DNA from: JBBDWJ01 sp963824095
GTDB lineage: Bacteria; Acidobacteriota; Terriglobia; Bryobacterales; UBA6623
Direction: 5' to 3'
Assembly: GCA_963824095.1 (NCBI GenBank)
Contig: CAWGNS010000007.1
Coordinates: forward strand, 62,001-126,000
Length of the DNA stretch: 64,000 bases
Part shown: in pieces, positions 1-7,617 of the stretch
How the letters are laid out: every line of letters starts with the position of its first letter
Position numbering within the stretch: the stretch's first letter is position 1
Translations under genes and position numbers: made by a program
Notes under the pieces: generated by a model
What the model saw: the letters and a program-made list of their open reading frames with translations, nothing else
Told to the model about the DNA's origin: nothing
Databases searched by the model: none

Positions 1-211
1 GGCTGGTAGTGCCGGGCATCGAGCCCGCCCGCCGCAGCGCGACGTGCGCGGCCGGGATGGCGATCAGTTCCTGCGGCGGCCCATCGGGCGCCGGCGGCGT
101 GGTTTGATTCGGCGTGGACTTTGGAGCCTGATCCGGCGATGCCTGCGCCACTGTCACCAGGGGCAAGCCCAACAACAGAAGCAGGACGAGTGCGATACTG
201 CGCGCGCTCAT
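1..211 (-). CDS. secreted protein, N-terminal fragment cut by window edge
   Basis: The reading frame begins with an ATG at 209-211 and runs off the left edge, so only about 70 residues are visible. It opens with a textbook signal peptide: a short Arg-containing n-region, a leucine-rich core and a V-A-Q-A cleavage region. A Pro/Thr-rich linker follows. A strong AGGGAGG ribosome-binding site lies upstream of the ATG on the minus strand. The frame is divergent from the sigma-factor gene. No domain is visible in this part, so the function cannot be named; an exported or periplasmic protein is the only safe inference. Confidence 0.7.
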   Translation of the reverse strand, partial: MSARSIALVLLLLLGLPLVTVAQASPDQAPKSTPNQTTPPAPDGPPQELIAIPAAHVALRRAGSMPGTTS

Positions 212-403
212 GTGTGAATGTTCCTCCCTGGCGGCGGGTTCCCATTTTCGCACAGGGAACCCGACTTCGAACCCCTACCCGGCAACCGCGCGGGCCAGGG
301 CTCCGAGTCACCGAAATTGTCTGCGCCGGCGATGGTGGGGCAGGAGTTACGCGCCGCCCCTGACAAGAGCCCTTAAGAATTTCGATCTCACCGACCCCGC
401 GGA

Positions 404-430
404 TGTCACACACCGCCGGTCCGACTCGTC
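404..430 (+). promoter_or_regulatory. ECF41-type promoter upstream of the sigma factor gene
   Basis: TGTCACA at 404-410 and CGTC at 427-430 are separated by 16 bases. As I recall it, the published ECF41 target promoter consensus is a TGTCACA -35 element and a CGTC -10 element at about this spacing. The site lies 73 bases before the sigma-factor start, as expected for an autoregulated ECF41 locus. The motif is seen directly; its use by this sigma factor is inference. Confidence 0.75.
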
Positions 431-477
431 TTCCATTGCAGAAACGCACTTGAGAAACACCAAGGAGACAGACCATC

Positions 478-504
478 ATGACAGCAAGACGCGAGGTGGC
501 TTGA
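478..504 (+). other. 8-codon leader reading frame overlapping the sigma gene start
   Basis: An AAGGAGA ribosome-binding site precedes an ATG at 478. The frame has eight sense codons and ends in TGA at 502-504, sharing one base with the ATG of the sigma gene (TGATG). In ECF41 loci the target gene usually lies between the promoter and the sigma gene. This frame could therefore be the residual 5' end of a deleted target gene, kept as a translational coupling leader, or simply chance. Confidence 0.35.
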
Positions 505-1382
505 TGGAAAGCACAGCCAGTCAAGACGCGGCAACCAGCTTCGACCCGCTGCGCCCGCGGCTAATCCGCATCGCTTACCGCATGTTGGGATCGGTCGCCG
601 ACGCCGAGGACGTCGTGCAGGAGGCGTTCCTGCGCTGGTTCGATACCGACCGCGCCGCGGTGCGTGAGCCCGAAGCCTTCCTGCGCCGCGTGGTAACGCG
701 CCTTTGCCTCGATCAGTTGAAATCGGCGCGGCATCAGCGCGAGACCTACGTCGGCCCGTGGCTACCCGAGCCACTGGTCGAGGCAGTGCAGGATGAGACC
801 GACGATGTCACGCTGCCGCTGCTGATGGCCCTCGAACGCCTCTCGCCGCTGGAGCGCGCCGCGTTTCTCTTGCACGACGTGTTCGGCGTCGGGTTCGAGG
901 AAATCGCCGAGACGATCGGGCGCGAACCGGCGGCTTGCCGCCAACTGGCGAGCCGCGCGCGAACCCATGTCCGCGCGGCGCGTCCTCGGTTCCAAATGCC
1001 CCAGGAGCGCGGCCTGCAGATCGCCGCCGCATTCTTCGCGGCCAGCCGCAACGGCGACATGCAGCAGTTGCGCTCGCTGCTGGCGGCCGATGTCACTGTC
1101 TACGCCGATGGCGGCGGCAAGGCGTCGGCGGTCAGGGAGCCGGTCGCCGGTCTCGACGCCGTGCTGCGGCTTCACGCTCGCCTGGCGCAGATTTTCGCCG
1201 CGCAGATGTCGCGCATCGTGCGCTACGGCTTCATTAACGGGCTGCCGGGATTCGTCACGATGGAGCAAGGCAATATTTTGCAGACCACCGCGCTGCAGAT
1301 CGAAGATGGCAAGGTCGCCGCAGTCTACGTCGTCCGCAACCCGGACAAGCTGCGGCACATCGGCGGGGAAACGATTCAGTAA
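504..1382 (+). CDS. sigJ: ECF41-family RNA polymerase sigma factor with SnoaL-like C-terminal domain
   Basis: A 292-residue extracytoplasmic-function sigma factor. Region sigma2 is at about residues 14-80 (DAEDVVQEAFLRW) and sigma4 at about 105-155 (SPLERAAFLLHDVFG). An NTF2/SnoaL-like extension covers about 168-292. All three ECF41 hallmarks are present: WLPEP in the linker (86-90), DGGGK (202-206) and NPDKL (279-283). In this family the fused C-terminal domain replaces an anti-sigma factor and tunes activity. The ATG at 504 is chosen because the conserved fold begins ten residues later and the frame is coupled to the leader; the open frame upstream has no sigma homology. A WrbA-like flavoprotein gene follows 62 bases later. 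The inducing signal is unknown. Confidence 0.93.
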   Translation: MESTASQDAATSFDPLRPRLIRIAYRMLGSVADAEDVVQEAFLRWFDTDRAAVREPEAFLRRVVTRLCLDQLKSARHQRETYVGPWLPEPLVEAVQDETDDVTLPLLMALERLSPLERAAFLLHDVFGVGFEEIAETIGREPAACRQLASRARTHVRAARPRFQMPQERGLQIAAAFFAASRNGDMQQLRSLLAADVTVYADGGGKASAVREPVAGLDAVLRLHARLAQIFAAQMSRIVRYGFINGLPGFVTMEQGNILQTTALQIEDGKVAAVYVVRNPDKLRHIGGETIQ

Positions 1383-1444
1383 GAGCGACGGGTTGGTAGA
1401 GACAGGCGCTCTCGTCTTTCTCTGCGAAGAAGGAGACCAGTTCG

Positions 1445-2035
1445 ATGTCACGCACGCGCATCGCGATTGTTTACCACAGCGGCTACGGCCACACCGGGCG
1501 GCAGGCCGAGGCCGTCAAGGCGGGCGTCGAGCAGGTCGACGGCGCCGAAGCACTGCTGCTGACCGTCGAGGAAGCGCAGACGCGCTGGGACGATCTGGCT
1601 TCGGCCGAGGCGATCATCTTTGGCACCCCGACCTACATGGCCAGCGTGTCGGCCGCATTCAAGGCGTTTCAAGACGCGAGCTCGCACGCGGTGTTGGTGA
1701 AGAACTGCGGCTGGAAGGACAAGCTTGCGGCCGGCTTCACCAACTCGGGGTCGCGATCGGGCGACAAGCTGGCGACGTTGATCCAACTCGCCCTGTTCGC
1801 CGCCCAGCACGGCATGCACTGGGTCAATCTCGACCTGCCGCCCGCGAACCATTCGACGACGGGATCGGAACAGGATCTCAACCGGCTCGGCTTCTGGCTG
1901 GGCGCCGGCGCGCAGTCGAACACCGACCAGGGCCCCGACCTCGCCCCTCCCGAAGCAGATCTCGCCACAGCCCGCCATCTCGGGCGACGCGTGGCCACAG
2001 CGACGCTACAGTTTGTTCGCGGCCGAGCCGCCTAG
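1445..2035 (+). CDS. flavodoxin-fold NAD(P)H-dependent oxidoreductase, WrbA-like
   Basis: A 196-residue single-domain flavodoxin-like protein. The N-terminal strand ends in an FMN phosphate-binding loop (HSGYGHT, residues 11-17). The second flavin loop is GTPTYMASVSAAFKAF near residues 60-75, and the third segment AGFTNSGSRSGDK near 97-110. This matches WrbA/NADPH-dependent FMN reductase families, which reduce quinones by two electrons in the cytoplasm. An AAGGAG site lies 10 bases before the ATG. The gene follows the ECF41 sigma gene in the same direction and is a plausible partner, since ECF41 loci commonly carry small redox enzymes, but no second ECF41 promoter was seen in the gap. Confidence 0.85.
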   Translation: MSRTRIAIVYHSGYGHTGRQAEAVKAGVEQVDGAEALLLTVEEAQTRWDDLASAEAIIFGTPTYMASVSAAFKAFQDASSHAVLVKNCGWKDKLAAGFTNSGSRSGDKLATLIQLALFAAQHGMHWVNLDLPPANHSTTGSEQDLNRLGFWLGAGAQSNTDQGPDLAPPEADLATARHLGRRVATATLQFVRGRAA

Positions 2036-2040
2036 CAGGA

Positions 2041-2142
2041 CCGGGGACTGAGCGGGACCGGGGACTGTCAACGGGTTTCGCTCATGCGAATGCTGCGAAT
2101 CCCTGAAAAGTCGCGGCGCGAAACGCGGTGACTGTCCCCAAG
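2041..2142. repeat. REP-like palindrome between convergent genes (GGGACAG family I, diverged)
   Basis: GGGGACTGTCAACGGGTTTC near 2060-2080 pairs imperfectly with the reverse complement of the segment at 2119-2140 (GGGGACAGTCACCGCGTTTC). A short direct repeat GGACCGGGGACTG precedes the left arm. The element sits between the convergent flavoprotein and DUF4091 genes and could act as a bidirectional terminator. Its arms match the repeats around the RAYT pseudogene at 54.1-54.9 kb. Confidence 0.6.
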
Positions 2143-2216
2143 GGCACGACCGCCGGGGGCACGAATGGACGACTGCTGGCCACCGAGTGCCGACCCGCGC
2201 AGCTCTGTTCGCTTGC

Positions 2217-4085
2217 CTATTGTCCTTGGCTCGCGCTCTTCTCAATCGCGTCGCCCAGTTTCAGCCGCACCTGGTCCCAGGCGTCGGGGTCGTGTTTCCA
2301 CATGTCGGGCATCCCCAGCTCGTCTCTTTCGCCGAAGCGCCCATGCAGCACTCCGTTCACGGCTTCGTCGACGGCTTGCTTGCCGCCGGGGGTTTGCGAG
2401 AGCAGCCAGAAATATTCGTAGTCCTGGCTGCCCCGCCGCAATCCTTTCAGGCGCATGCTCGGAACCGGCTCGTCGAGTCCCATGGTTTCGCCGCGATAAA
2501 CCAGCATGCCGAGGCCGTTGTAGCCGATGTGGGTCCGGGGTTCCTGCCAGGCGCGCAGCGAGTTGAAATCCAGCTCCCATAGCGTCCAGGAATCGGCGCC
2601 CAGCTTCCAGGCGAGCCAGCTCAGCGAGCGCGCGTTCAGCCCGTCGCCATCCGTCACCACGCTGCCGGTGTAGAACCAGGTGTTCACTCCCTGCTTCTTG
2701 ATCTCGGCGACACCTGCCTTTTGCCAACTGCGCATGCCGAGGATCACGATGTTCAAGATCTTCGCCAGCTTCTCCATTGTGTCCTTCGGATACGAGCCGT
2801 CGACGCGATACTCCAGCCGCGGCGTGTGGGCGTCTTTCAATAGCTGGCCGTAGTAGAACATCCGCTCGCGCGCGACGTCGTCGTAGGCTTCGTCGAGGCT
2901 CAGGAAATAGACAAGCAGACGCGTCTTATCCCACCCGGGATGGTCGTCGAAATGTTTCTCGACCGCACGAAAGGTGTTCTTCCAGATCTGCTCGTACTCG
3001 GGCGTACGCCCTTGCTTGGGCAGCGAGACCGGCCAAGCCGCGTAGAACTTCCACTCTTTGCCGCTCTTCTGAATGCCGCGCGGCAGCTTGTAGAGATTCA
3101 TGGGGTAGGCGTCGAAGGGCAGCATCAGGAACTCGATCGGCACGCCGTAGCCGGGGCCGTTGTAGCCGTACTTTTCGGTAAACGCGCTGCCGTCCAGGTA
3201 TTTCCCCAGACGCGCGTCATACTGGCTCCAGTCGATCTTCACGTCGCTGCCCGACACCGTCAGCGCCGGCGCGTAGCCGAGCGGATACATCGACAAGCGA
3301 TGCTTGCGCAGCAACTGGTAATACTGCAGCTCGAGCTTCTCGGCGAACGTATTCACTTCGGTGTCGGTGTGAATATTCGGCGTCAGGTGGCTGACCTCGG
3401 GCAGAGCGAAATCCCAGACCTTCAGCTCGAGCGTGAGCTTCGCGCTGCCCTGGTCGCTGCTGATCGTGACCGGCGCGGTGTAGGTGCCGGCCGGCGCCGC
3501 GGCGCGCTCCTTCGGCACATAAACATCCACCCACATCGCCTGGCTGGTCTGTTTGTCGCCCACGTAGTTGAGCGGGTCAGGCAAATCAAACGGCATGACG
3601 TAGGTATGTGGATAGAGATTGCCGCTCCAGCGCAGGCACGGCAGCAAGGCGTCGGCATACCAGCCGGTTCCGAGCGAGACGTTGCGCTCCGAGGGCTCTT
3701 CGACGTCCACGTACCACTCGCGGAACAGATCGACGTTGGCGGTGGGAATGCGCGCCCCGTTGGGGCCCGTGAGGTCCCCCAACTCGACTTTCACGTTCGA
3801 CAGCTTCTCGCCGGTGCGCTCGATGACGATCTGGAAGGCCACGGTCTCGTTGCGCGCGGCGTGCACCGCGATGCGGCGCGAGGCGCCATCCCAGACCAGG
3901 TTGGAGCTCTTGTAGTCCCCGCCGACGCCGTCGGGGAACAATTTTGGATTGTCTTCAAACGCCCGGCTACGGATCGGGTCGATACGTACGGTATCGCCGA
4001 TGGCCCAGACCCGCATCCCATCGGCGCCCCAGACCAGGCAAACCGCGGCCAGCCAGCCGCACACAACTTTTAAAGCGAGACGCAT
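2217..4085 (-). CDS. secreted DUF4091 (glycoside-hydrolase-like) protein
   Basis: A 622-residue exported protein. The ATG at 4085 is preferred over upstream codons because it directly opens a signal peptide (MRLALKVVCGWLAAVCLVWG). Residues of about 25-230 form beta-sandwich-like sequence, followed by an alpha/beta barrel-like central part rich in Trp/Tyr. The C-terminus has the DUF4091 signature GLRRGSQDYEYFWLL. DUF4091 proteins are presumed carbohydrate-active but no activity is established. The gene is convergent with the flavoprotein gene and divergent from the DUF4159 gene. It fits the polysaccharide-handling content of this window. Confidence 0.85.
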   Translation of the reverse strand: MRLALKVVCGWLAAVCLVWGADGMRVWAIGDTVRIDPIRSRAFEDNPKLFPDGVGGDYKSSNLVWDGASRRIAVHAARNETVAFQIVIERTGEKLSNVKVELGDLTGPNGARIPTANVDLFREWYVDVEEPSERNVSLGTGWYADALLPCLRWSGNLYPHTYVMPFDLPDPLNYVGDKQTSQAMWVDVYVPKERAAAPAGTYTAPVTISSDQGSAKLTLELKVWDFALPEVSHLTPNIHTDTEVNTFAEKLELQYYQLLRKHRLSMYPLGYAPALTVSGSDVKIDWSQYDARLGKYLDGSAFTEKYGYNGPGYGVPIEFLMLPFDAYPMNLYKLPRGIQKSGKEWKFYAAWPVSLPKQGRTPEYEQIWKNTFRAVEKHFDDHPGWDKTRLLVYFLSLDEAYDDVARERMFYYGQLLKDAHTPRLEYRVDGSYPKDTMEKLAKILNIVILGMRSWQKAGVAEIKKQGVNTWFYTGSVVTDGDGLNARSLSWLAWKLGADSWTLWELDFNSLRAWQEPRTHIGYNGLGMLVYRGETMGLDEPVPSMRLKGLRRGSQDYEYFWLLSQTPGGKQAVDEAVNGVLHGRFGERDELGMPDMWKHDPDAWDQVRLKLGDAIEKSASQGQ

Positions 4086-4434
4086 GATATTCCTTACCAA
4101 CAACCGCGGCTTCGACAGCACGCGTACTGCATCGGCACGCGACACGGGGCCGCGGGCTGCTCGGATAGGATACAACGTGCGACGGCCGCGCCGCGCAAAG
4201 CGGTGTGGGATCACCAACCCCGGCCGCGCCCTGGGCGCGGATGTCTTGTGACTTTCGCTTGGTGGTCGGAACCTGGGCCGTGGTGGATGTTGGCCCTACG
4301 CCCTGACGACTCGGGACCCCGCAAACCTGGGGCGTCGCCCCACGGTGGTGGTCCAGCCTGGCCGTTCCCCACAACTCCAGCGCCCGAAACCGGGCCCGTG
4401 CGGTTGCTTACCGCGGAAACGAAATATTGTCCCG

Positions 4435-4472
4435 GCGCGGGTGTATACTTCGGGCACCAGGGTCGAAATGGA
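4435..4472 (+). promoter_or_regulatory. promoter/5'-leader element shared with the gene at 23709
   Basis: GCGCGGGTGTATACT at 4435-4449 contains a TATACT -10-like hexamer and is followed by CAGGGTCGAAATGGAAA. The same 15-mer, then CCAGGGTCAAAAGGAAA, recurs at 23640-23681 in front of an unrelated metalloprotease gene. No conserved -35 is visible in either copy. The TATACT hexamer ends 53 bases before the GTG start. Confidence 0.45.
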
Positions 4473-4502
4473 AACTCAAGCTTAGAAGCGATCGAGGGTT
4501 CC

Positions 4503-5333
4503 GTGAGTACTCGAAGTCTTGCCGTCATTGTCGTGGCCATCGCGCTCGTCGGCGTTCTCAGCGGCCTGCAACTTCCCTTTCGCGAATATCCGGGCGTCGA
4601 ATACTACGGCTTTCCGCTCCCGCCCGACTATCAAGTCCCCGGGGAGTGGACGTTCGCGCGGCTCATGTATCCCCCGGCTTACTACGGCTATTCGCGGCGT
4701 GGCCGGGGCGGCGGCGACTGGACCAACGGTGCCTCGAACTGGACGATTGACTACCCGCGCTCGGACCGCCATCTGGCCGAGGCCGTGCGCCGCCTCACGC
4801 GCATCGACGCCCGCTCGGTCGAGCAACCCGTCAACCTCGACGACGGCGACGACGTCTTCTACTGGCCCTGGCTCTACGCCGTCGAAGTGGGGCACTGGGA
4901 TTTGAGCGAAGCGGAGGTTCAGAAACTGCGCGAGTATCTGCTCCGCGGCGGCTTCCTGATGGTCGACGACTTTCACGGCAGTCGCGAATGGTCGGTCTTC
5001 CTCGCCAGCATGAACCGAATCTTTCCCGACCGCCCGATCGTCGAGATCCCCAACGACGACCCGATCTTTCACACCGTGTTCGACCTCAAGGACCGCTTTC
5101 AAGTGCCGGGCGCCCAATTTCTATGGACCGGCCGCAGCTACGAGCAGGACGGCTACGAACCCCACTGGCGCGGCATCTACGACGACGACGGCCGCGTCAT
5201 GGTCGCCATCTGCTTCGACATGGACCTGGGCGATTCCTGGGAGCACGCCGACACGCCCGAGTACCCCGAGAAATACACCGCCATGGGCGTGCATATCGCC
5301 ATCGACTATATTGTTTACTCGATGACCCACTGA
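4503..5333 (+). CDS. exported DUF4159 protein
   Basis: A 276-residue protein with an N-terminal membrane or signal segment (AVIVVAIALVGVLSGLQL). The body matches DUF4159: FARLMYPPAYYGY near residue 55, a DYPRSDRHLAEAVRRLT segment, and the FLMVDDFHG...W motif near residues 150-165. GTG at 4503 is chosen because GAGGG lies just upstream and the hydrophobic segment starts five residues in. DUF4159 is related to class I glutamine-amidotransferase-like folds and is common in Acidobacteria and Planctomycetes, often near MoxR/DUF58 clusters, which are absent here. Function unknown. Confidence 0.85.
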   Translation: MSTRSLAVIVVAIALVGVLSGLQLPFREYPGVEYYGFPLPPDYQVPGEWTFARLMYPPAYYGYSRRGRGGGDWTNGASNWTIDYPRSDRHLAEAVRRLTRIDARSVEQPVNLDDGDDVFYWPWLYAVEVGHWDLSEAEVQKLREYLLRGGFLMVDDFHGSREWSVFLASMNRIFPDRPIVEIPNDDPIFHTVFDLKDRFQVPGAQFLWTGRSYEQDGYEPHWRGIYDDDGRVMVAICFDMDLGDSWEHADTPEYPEKYTAMGVHIAIDYIVYSMTH

Positions 5334-5451
5334 AGCCAGGCAAGTCCATCGGCCCCAGTAAAAGTATTCCGCCGCGCCCACCAGACCCGCGAACCAAGAA
5401 AACAGAGCCGCAGGCGTAAGCCGGCGGCGCTGTTGTGTGACATCGTGGCCT

Positions 5452-5491
5452 GAGTTGCCGATCTGTGGCCAAAATCGGCAAATGGCAACTC
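5452..5491. terminator. inverted repeat between convergent genes
   Basis: GAGTTGCC at 5452-5459 and GGCAACTC at 5484-5491 are perfect inverted arms. Further complementarity (GCCGAT/ATCGGC) lies inside. The position between the 3' ends of the DUF4159 gene and the minus-strand lipoprotein gene suits a bidirectional terminator. There is no long T-run. Confidence 0.5.
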
Positions 5492-5523
5492 TGCTAAGAC
5501 AAATCGCGACCCGCCAAAGCCAA

Positions 5524-6537
5524 TCAGGGTTGGTGCCGCTTCATCTGCTGCCAATCCCCCGTCGAACCAGTATTGGGATTGGCGCTAGGGTCGTTCGTGC
5601 CCAGGATATTCCCCTGCCGGTCGACCCAGAAGTATTGATAGGTAGTGGGCAGTTCGAGAGGCGTGCGGGAGTCGTAAGGGTTGACGTAGGTTTGCACCCC
5701 GCCGAGGTTTTCGCGAACGGCAAAGTTCTGGCGGTCCTGCGAGGCGTTGCGCTCGTCGGTCACCTGTTGCCAGTTGCGCTGCGACCAGTCGCGATATTGG
5801 CGGGCGGCCTCGGCGTAAGCCGTCGAGTTCTGCAGATTCTGGGCCATGATGCCGCGCATGCCGAAGGCGGCGCCGTTGGTTGCCGCGATCTGGTCGGCAA
5901 CCAGCGGCAGCCAGGAGGAATAGCCCTCCCATTGGCTGGCGTCGGAAAGGGCCGAGGTCATCGCCATGACGGCCGTGTCGTAGGCGGGGGCGATGTTGCA
6001 CTTGGCCACGCCGCGGCAGGGCACGCCGCCCATGACATAGCTCACGTCGAACTGATAGGCGTATTGGAAGCTCGCCGCCGGCGCCACCTGCCGCGGCGGG
6101 CCGATCTGCAGATTCTGGGGCTGCAGCGCCATCAGCTTTTCGTAAACGAACTGCGCCGGATTGTAGTTGGGCGGATAACCGGCGTTGCCGACCATGACGG
6201 TAATCGCTTTGTTGTCGGGCGCGACCAGCGTCAAGGCAAACTGGCCGTCCTCGCCAACCCGCCAGCCTTCCGGCAGGGCGTAGGAAAAAAACTGCCCGCG
6301 GGCAATGCGCAGGTTTGTGGCCGGCGCGGTTCCCGACGTCGCCGGCGCGGTTCCCGCTGGAGCGGACGCGCCCGAAGATGCAGCCGGCGCCGTTCCCGAC
6401 GCGACCGGTTTAACCGGGAACATGTTCGGCGGAGCCTGCGGCTCGGCGGACTGTCCACCCGAGGCGCAAGCACCCAGCAGGCCAAGCAGGGGCACCGCGC
6501 TGAGGCAAAGAAAACCACCCAGTTTCATAGCTTCCAT
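5524..6537 (-). CDS. putative lipoprotein of unknown function
   Basis: About 337 residues. The N-terminus is a lipoprotein signal: a hydrophobic stretch ending in L-L-G-A-C, whose Cys would be lipidated. A low-complexity linker with repeated SGTAPA units spans about residues 40-75. The remaining folded part has two Cys (GVPCRGVAKC) but no motif I recognise. ATG at 6537 and ATG at 6528 are both possible starts; a GTG at 6540 is also in frame. Sequence such as FFSYALPEGWRVGEDGQFAL suggests a beta-rich extracytoplasmic domain. The gene stands alone and is convergent with DUF4159. Confidence 0.75.
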   Translation of the reverse strand: MEAMKLGGFLCLSAVPLLGLLGACASGGQSAEPQAPPNMFPVKPVASGTAPAASSGASAPAGTAPATSGTAPATNLRIARGQFFSYALPEGWRVGEDGQFALTLVAPDNKAITVMVGNAGYPPNYNPAQFVYEKLMALQPQNLQIGPPRQVAPAASFQYAYQFDVSYVMGGVPCRGVAKCNIAPAYDTAVMAMTSALSDASQWEGYSSWLPLVADQIAATNGAAFGMRGIMAQNLQNSTAYAEAARQYRDWSQRNWQQVTDERNASQDRQNFAVRENLGGVQTYVNPYDSRTPLELPTTYQYFWVDRQGNILGTNDPSANPNTGSTGDWQQMKRHQP

Positions 6538-6708
6538 CACCCCGCCAATCGGGCATCCTTCGCGCCACTATATCAGAGCATTGAAAGCCCGGCGAGGGGG
6601 GCCCTCCACCCTCGCATTCGCCCCCTGAAATAGCCCGGCAGGAGCACTCCGCATGCCGGCTTGCCGGCCTACACAGCACTCCCCCCCAAAATCCCGGTTC
6701 GCGACGAA

Positions 6709-7563
6709 TCACCCTTGGAAGTCCGCGGCGTGATCGGCGGCCCAGTCGCGGAAGGTTCGCGCCGGAGACCCGGTAATCTCTGCAACCGTGGAGGTCACGA
6801 ACGCAGGCCGGCCCAGGGCGGCGGCCCATGCATCGAGCAGCATGTTCACCACGAAGGCAGGCATGCGATGTTGAAACTCGCGCCGCGCTTCCTCCGGCGA
6901 GATCTCCTCCATCCGCAAGGGCCGGCCGAGCACACCACCAATGGTTTGCAGTTGCTCGGCCTGGCTCAGAGATTCAGGCCCGGTCAGAACATACTCGGCT
7001 CCGGCGTGACCGTCCTCGCACAGGGCACGGACCGCGACCGCGGCAACGTCGCGCTCGTGGATCGGAGCCGTGGGAGCGGCCGCATAGGGCCAGCGCACAA
7101 CATCGCCCTCACGAATCTGCGGCGCCCACCAGAACCGCGCATTGCCCGCAAACATTCCGGGCCGCAGAAACGTCCATTGCCGTCCCGAGCTCTCGATCAG
7201 CCGCTCGATTTGCTCGTGCAGGCCGCGCATCGGGTTGGGCTGTTGAAACAAAGGGTGTGGCGTCTTGTGCGGCGACGAGAGGAATACGATGCGCCGCGCG
7301 CGGCTGGCGATGCGCTCCACCGCGGGAACGGCAGCGGCCGGCGGGGCGGTCCACACCAGCAGCACTGCATCGATGCCATCCAGGCTCGCATCGAGCGTTT
7401 CGGGAACCGTGAGATCGCCGCGTACCAGCTCAACCTGTGGCGGCAAAATCGCCGCATCGGGGTTGCGCGTCATCGCGCGCACGGGCGCGCCAGCCGCCGC
7501 CAATTGGGCGACAACCTCACGGCCAATGTTGCCGGTAGCTCCGATCACCAAAACACGATGCAT
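6709..7563 (-). CDS. NmrA-like NAD(P)-binding oxidoreductase
   Basis: A 284-residue atypical short-chain dehydrogenase. It has the Rossmann motif GATGNIG (residues 8-14), a second nucleotide-contact region near MTRNPD, and the NmrA-like pattern FLRPGMFAGN. There is no classical YxxxK pair, consistent with NmrA or azoreductase-like members that bind NAD(P) without being standard dehydrogenases. ATG at 7563 is chosen because GGAG sits 10 bases upstream; an ATG three codons earlier lies too close to that site. Cytoplasmic; substrate not deducible. It is transcribed in the same direction as the FG-GAP gene upstream, with a gap of about 54 bases. Confidence 0.88.
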   Translation of the reverse strand: MHRVLVIGATGNIGREVVAQLAAAGAPVRAMTRNPDAAILPPQVELVRGDLTVPETLDASLDGIDAVLLVWTAPPAAAVPAVERIASRARRIVFLSSPHKTPHPLFQQPNPMRGLHEQIERLIESSGRQWTFLRPGMFAGNARFWWAPQIREGDVVRWPYAAAPTAPIHERDVAAVAVRALCEDGHAGAEYVLTGPESLSQAEQLQTIGGVLGRPLRMEEISPEEARREFQHRMPAFVVNMLLDAWAAALGRPAFVTSTVAEITGSPARTFRDWAADHAADFQG

Positions 7564-7617
7564 GTGGACCATTCTCCAGCCGGAGGTCGAAGGGAAGCCA
7601 ACCAGGGACGCCCACCG

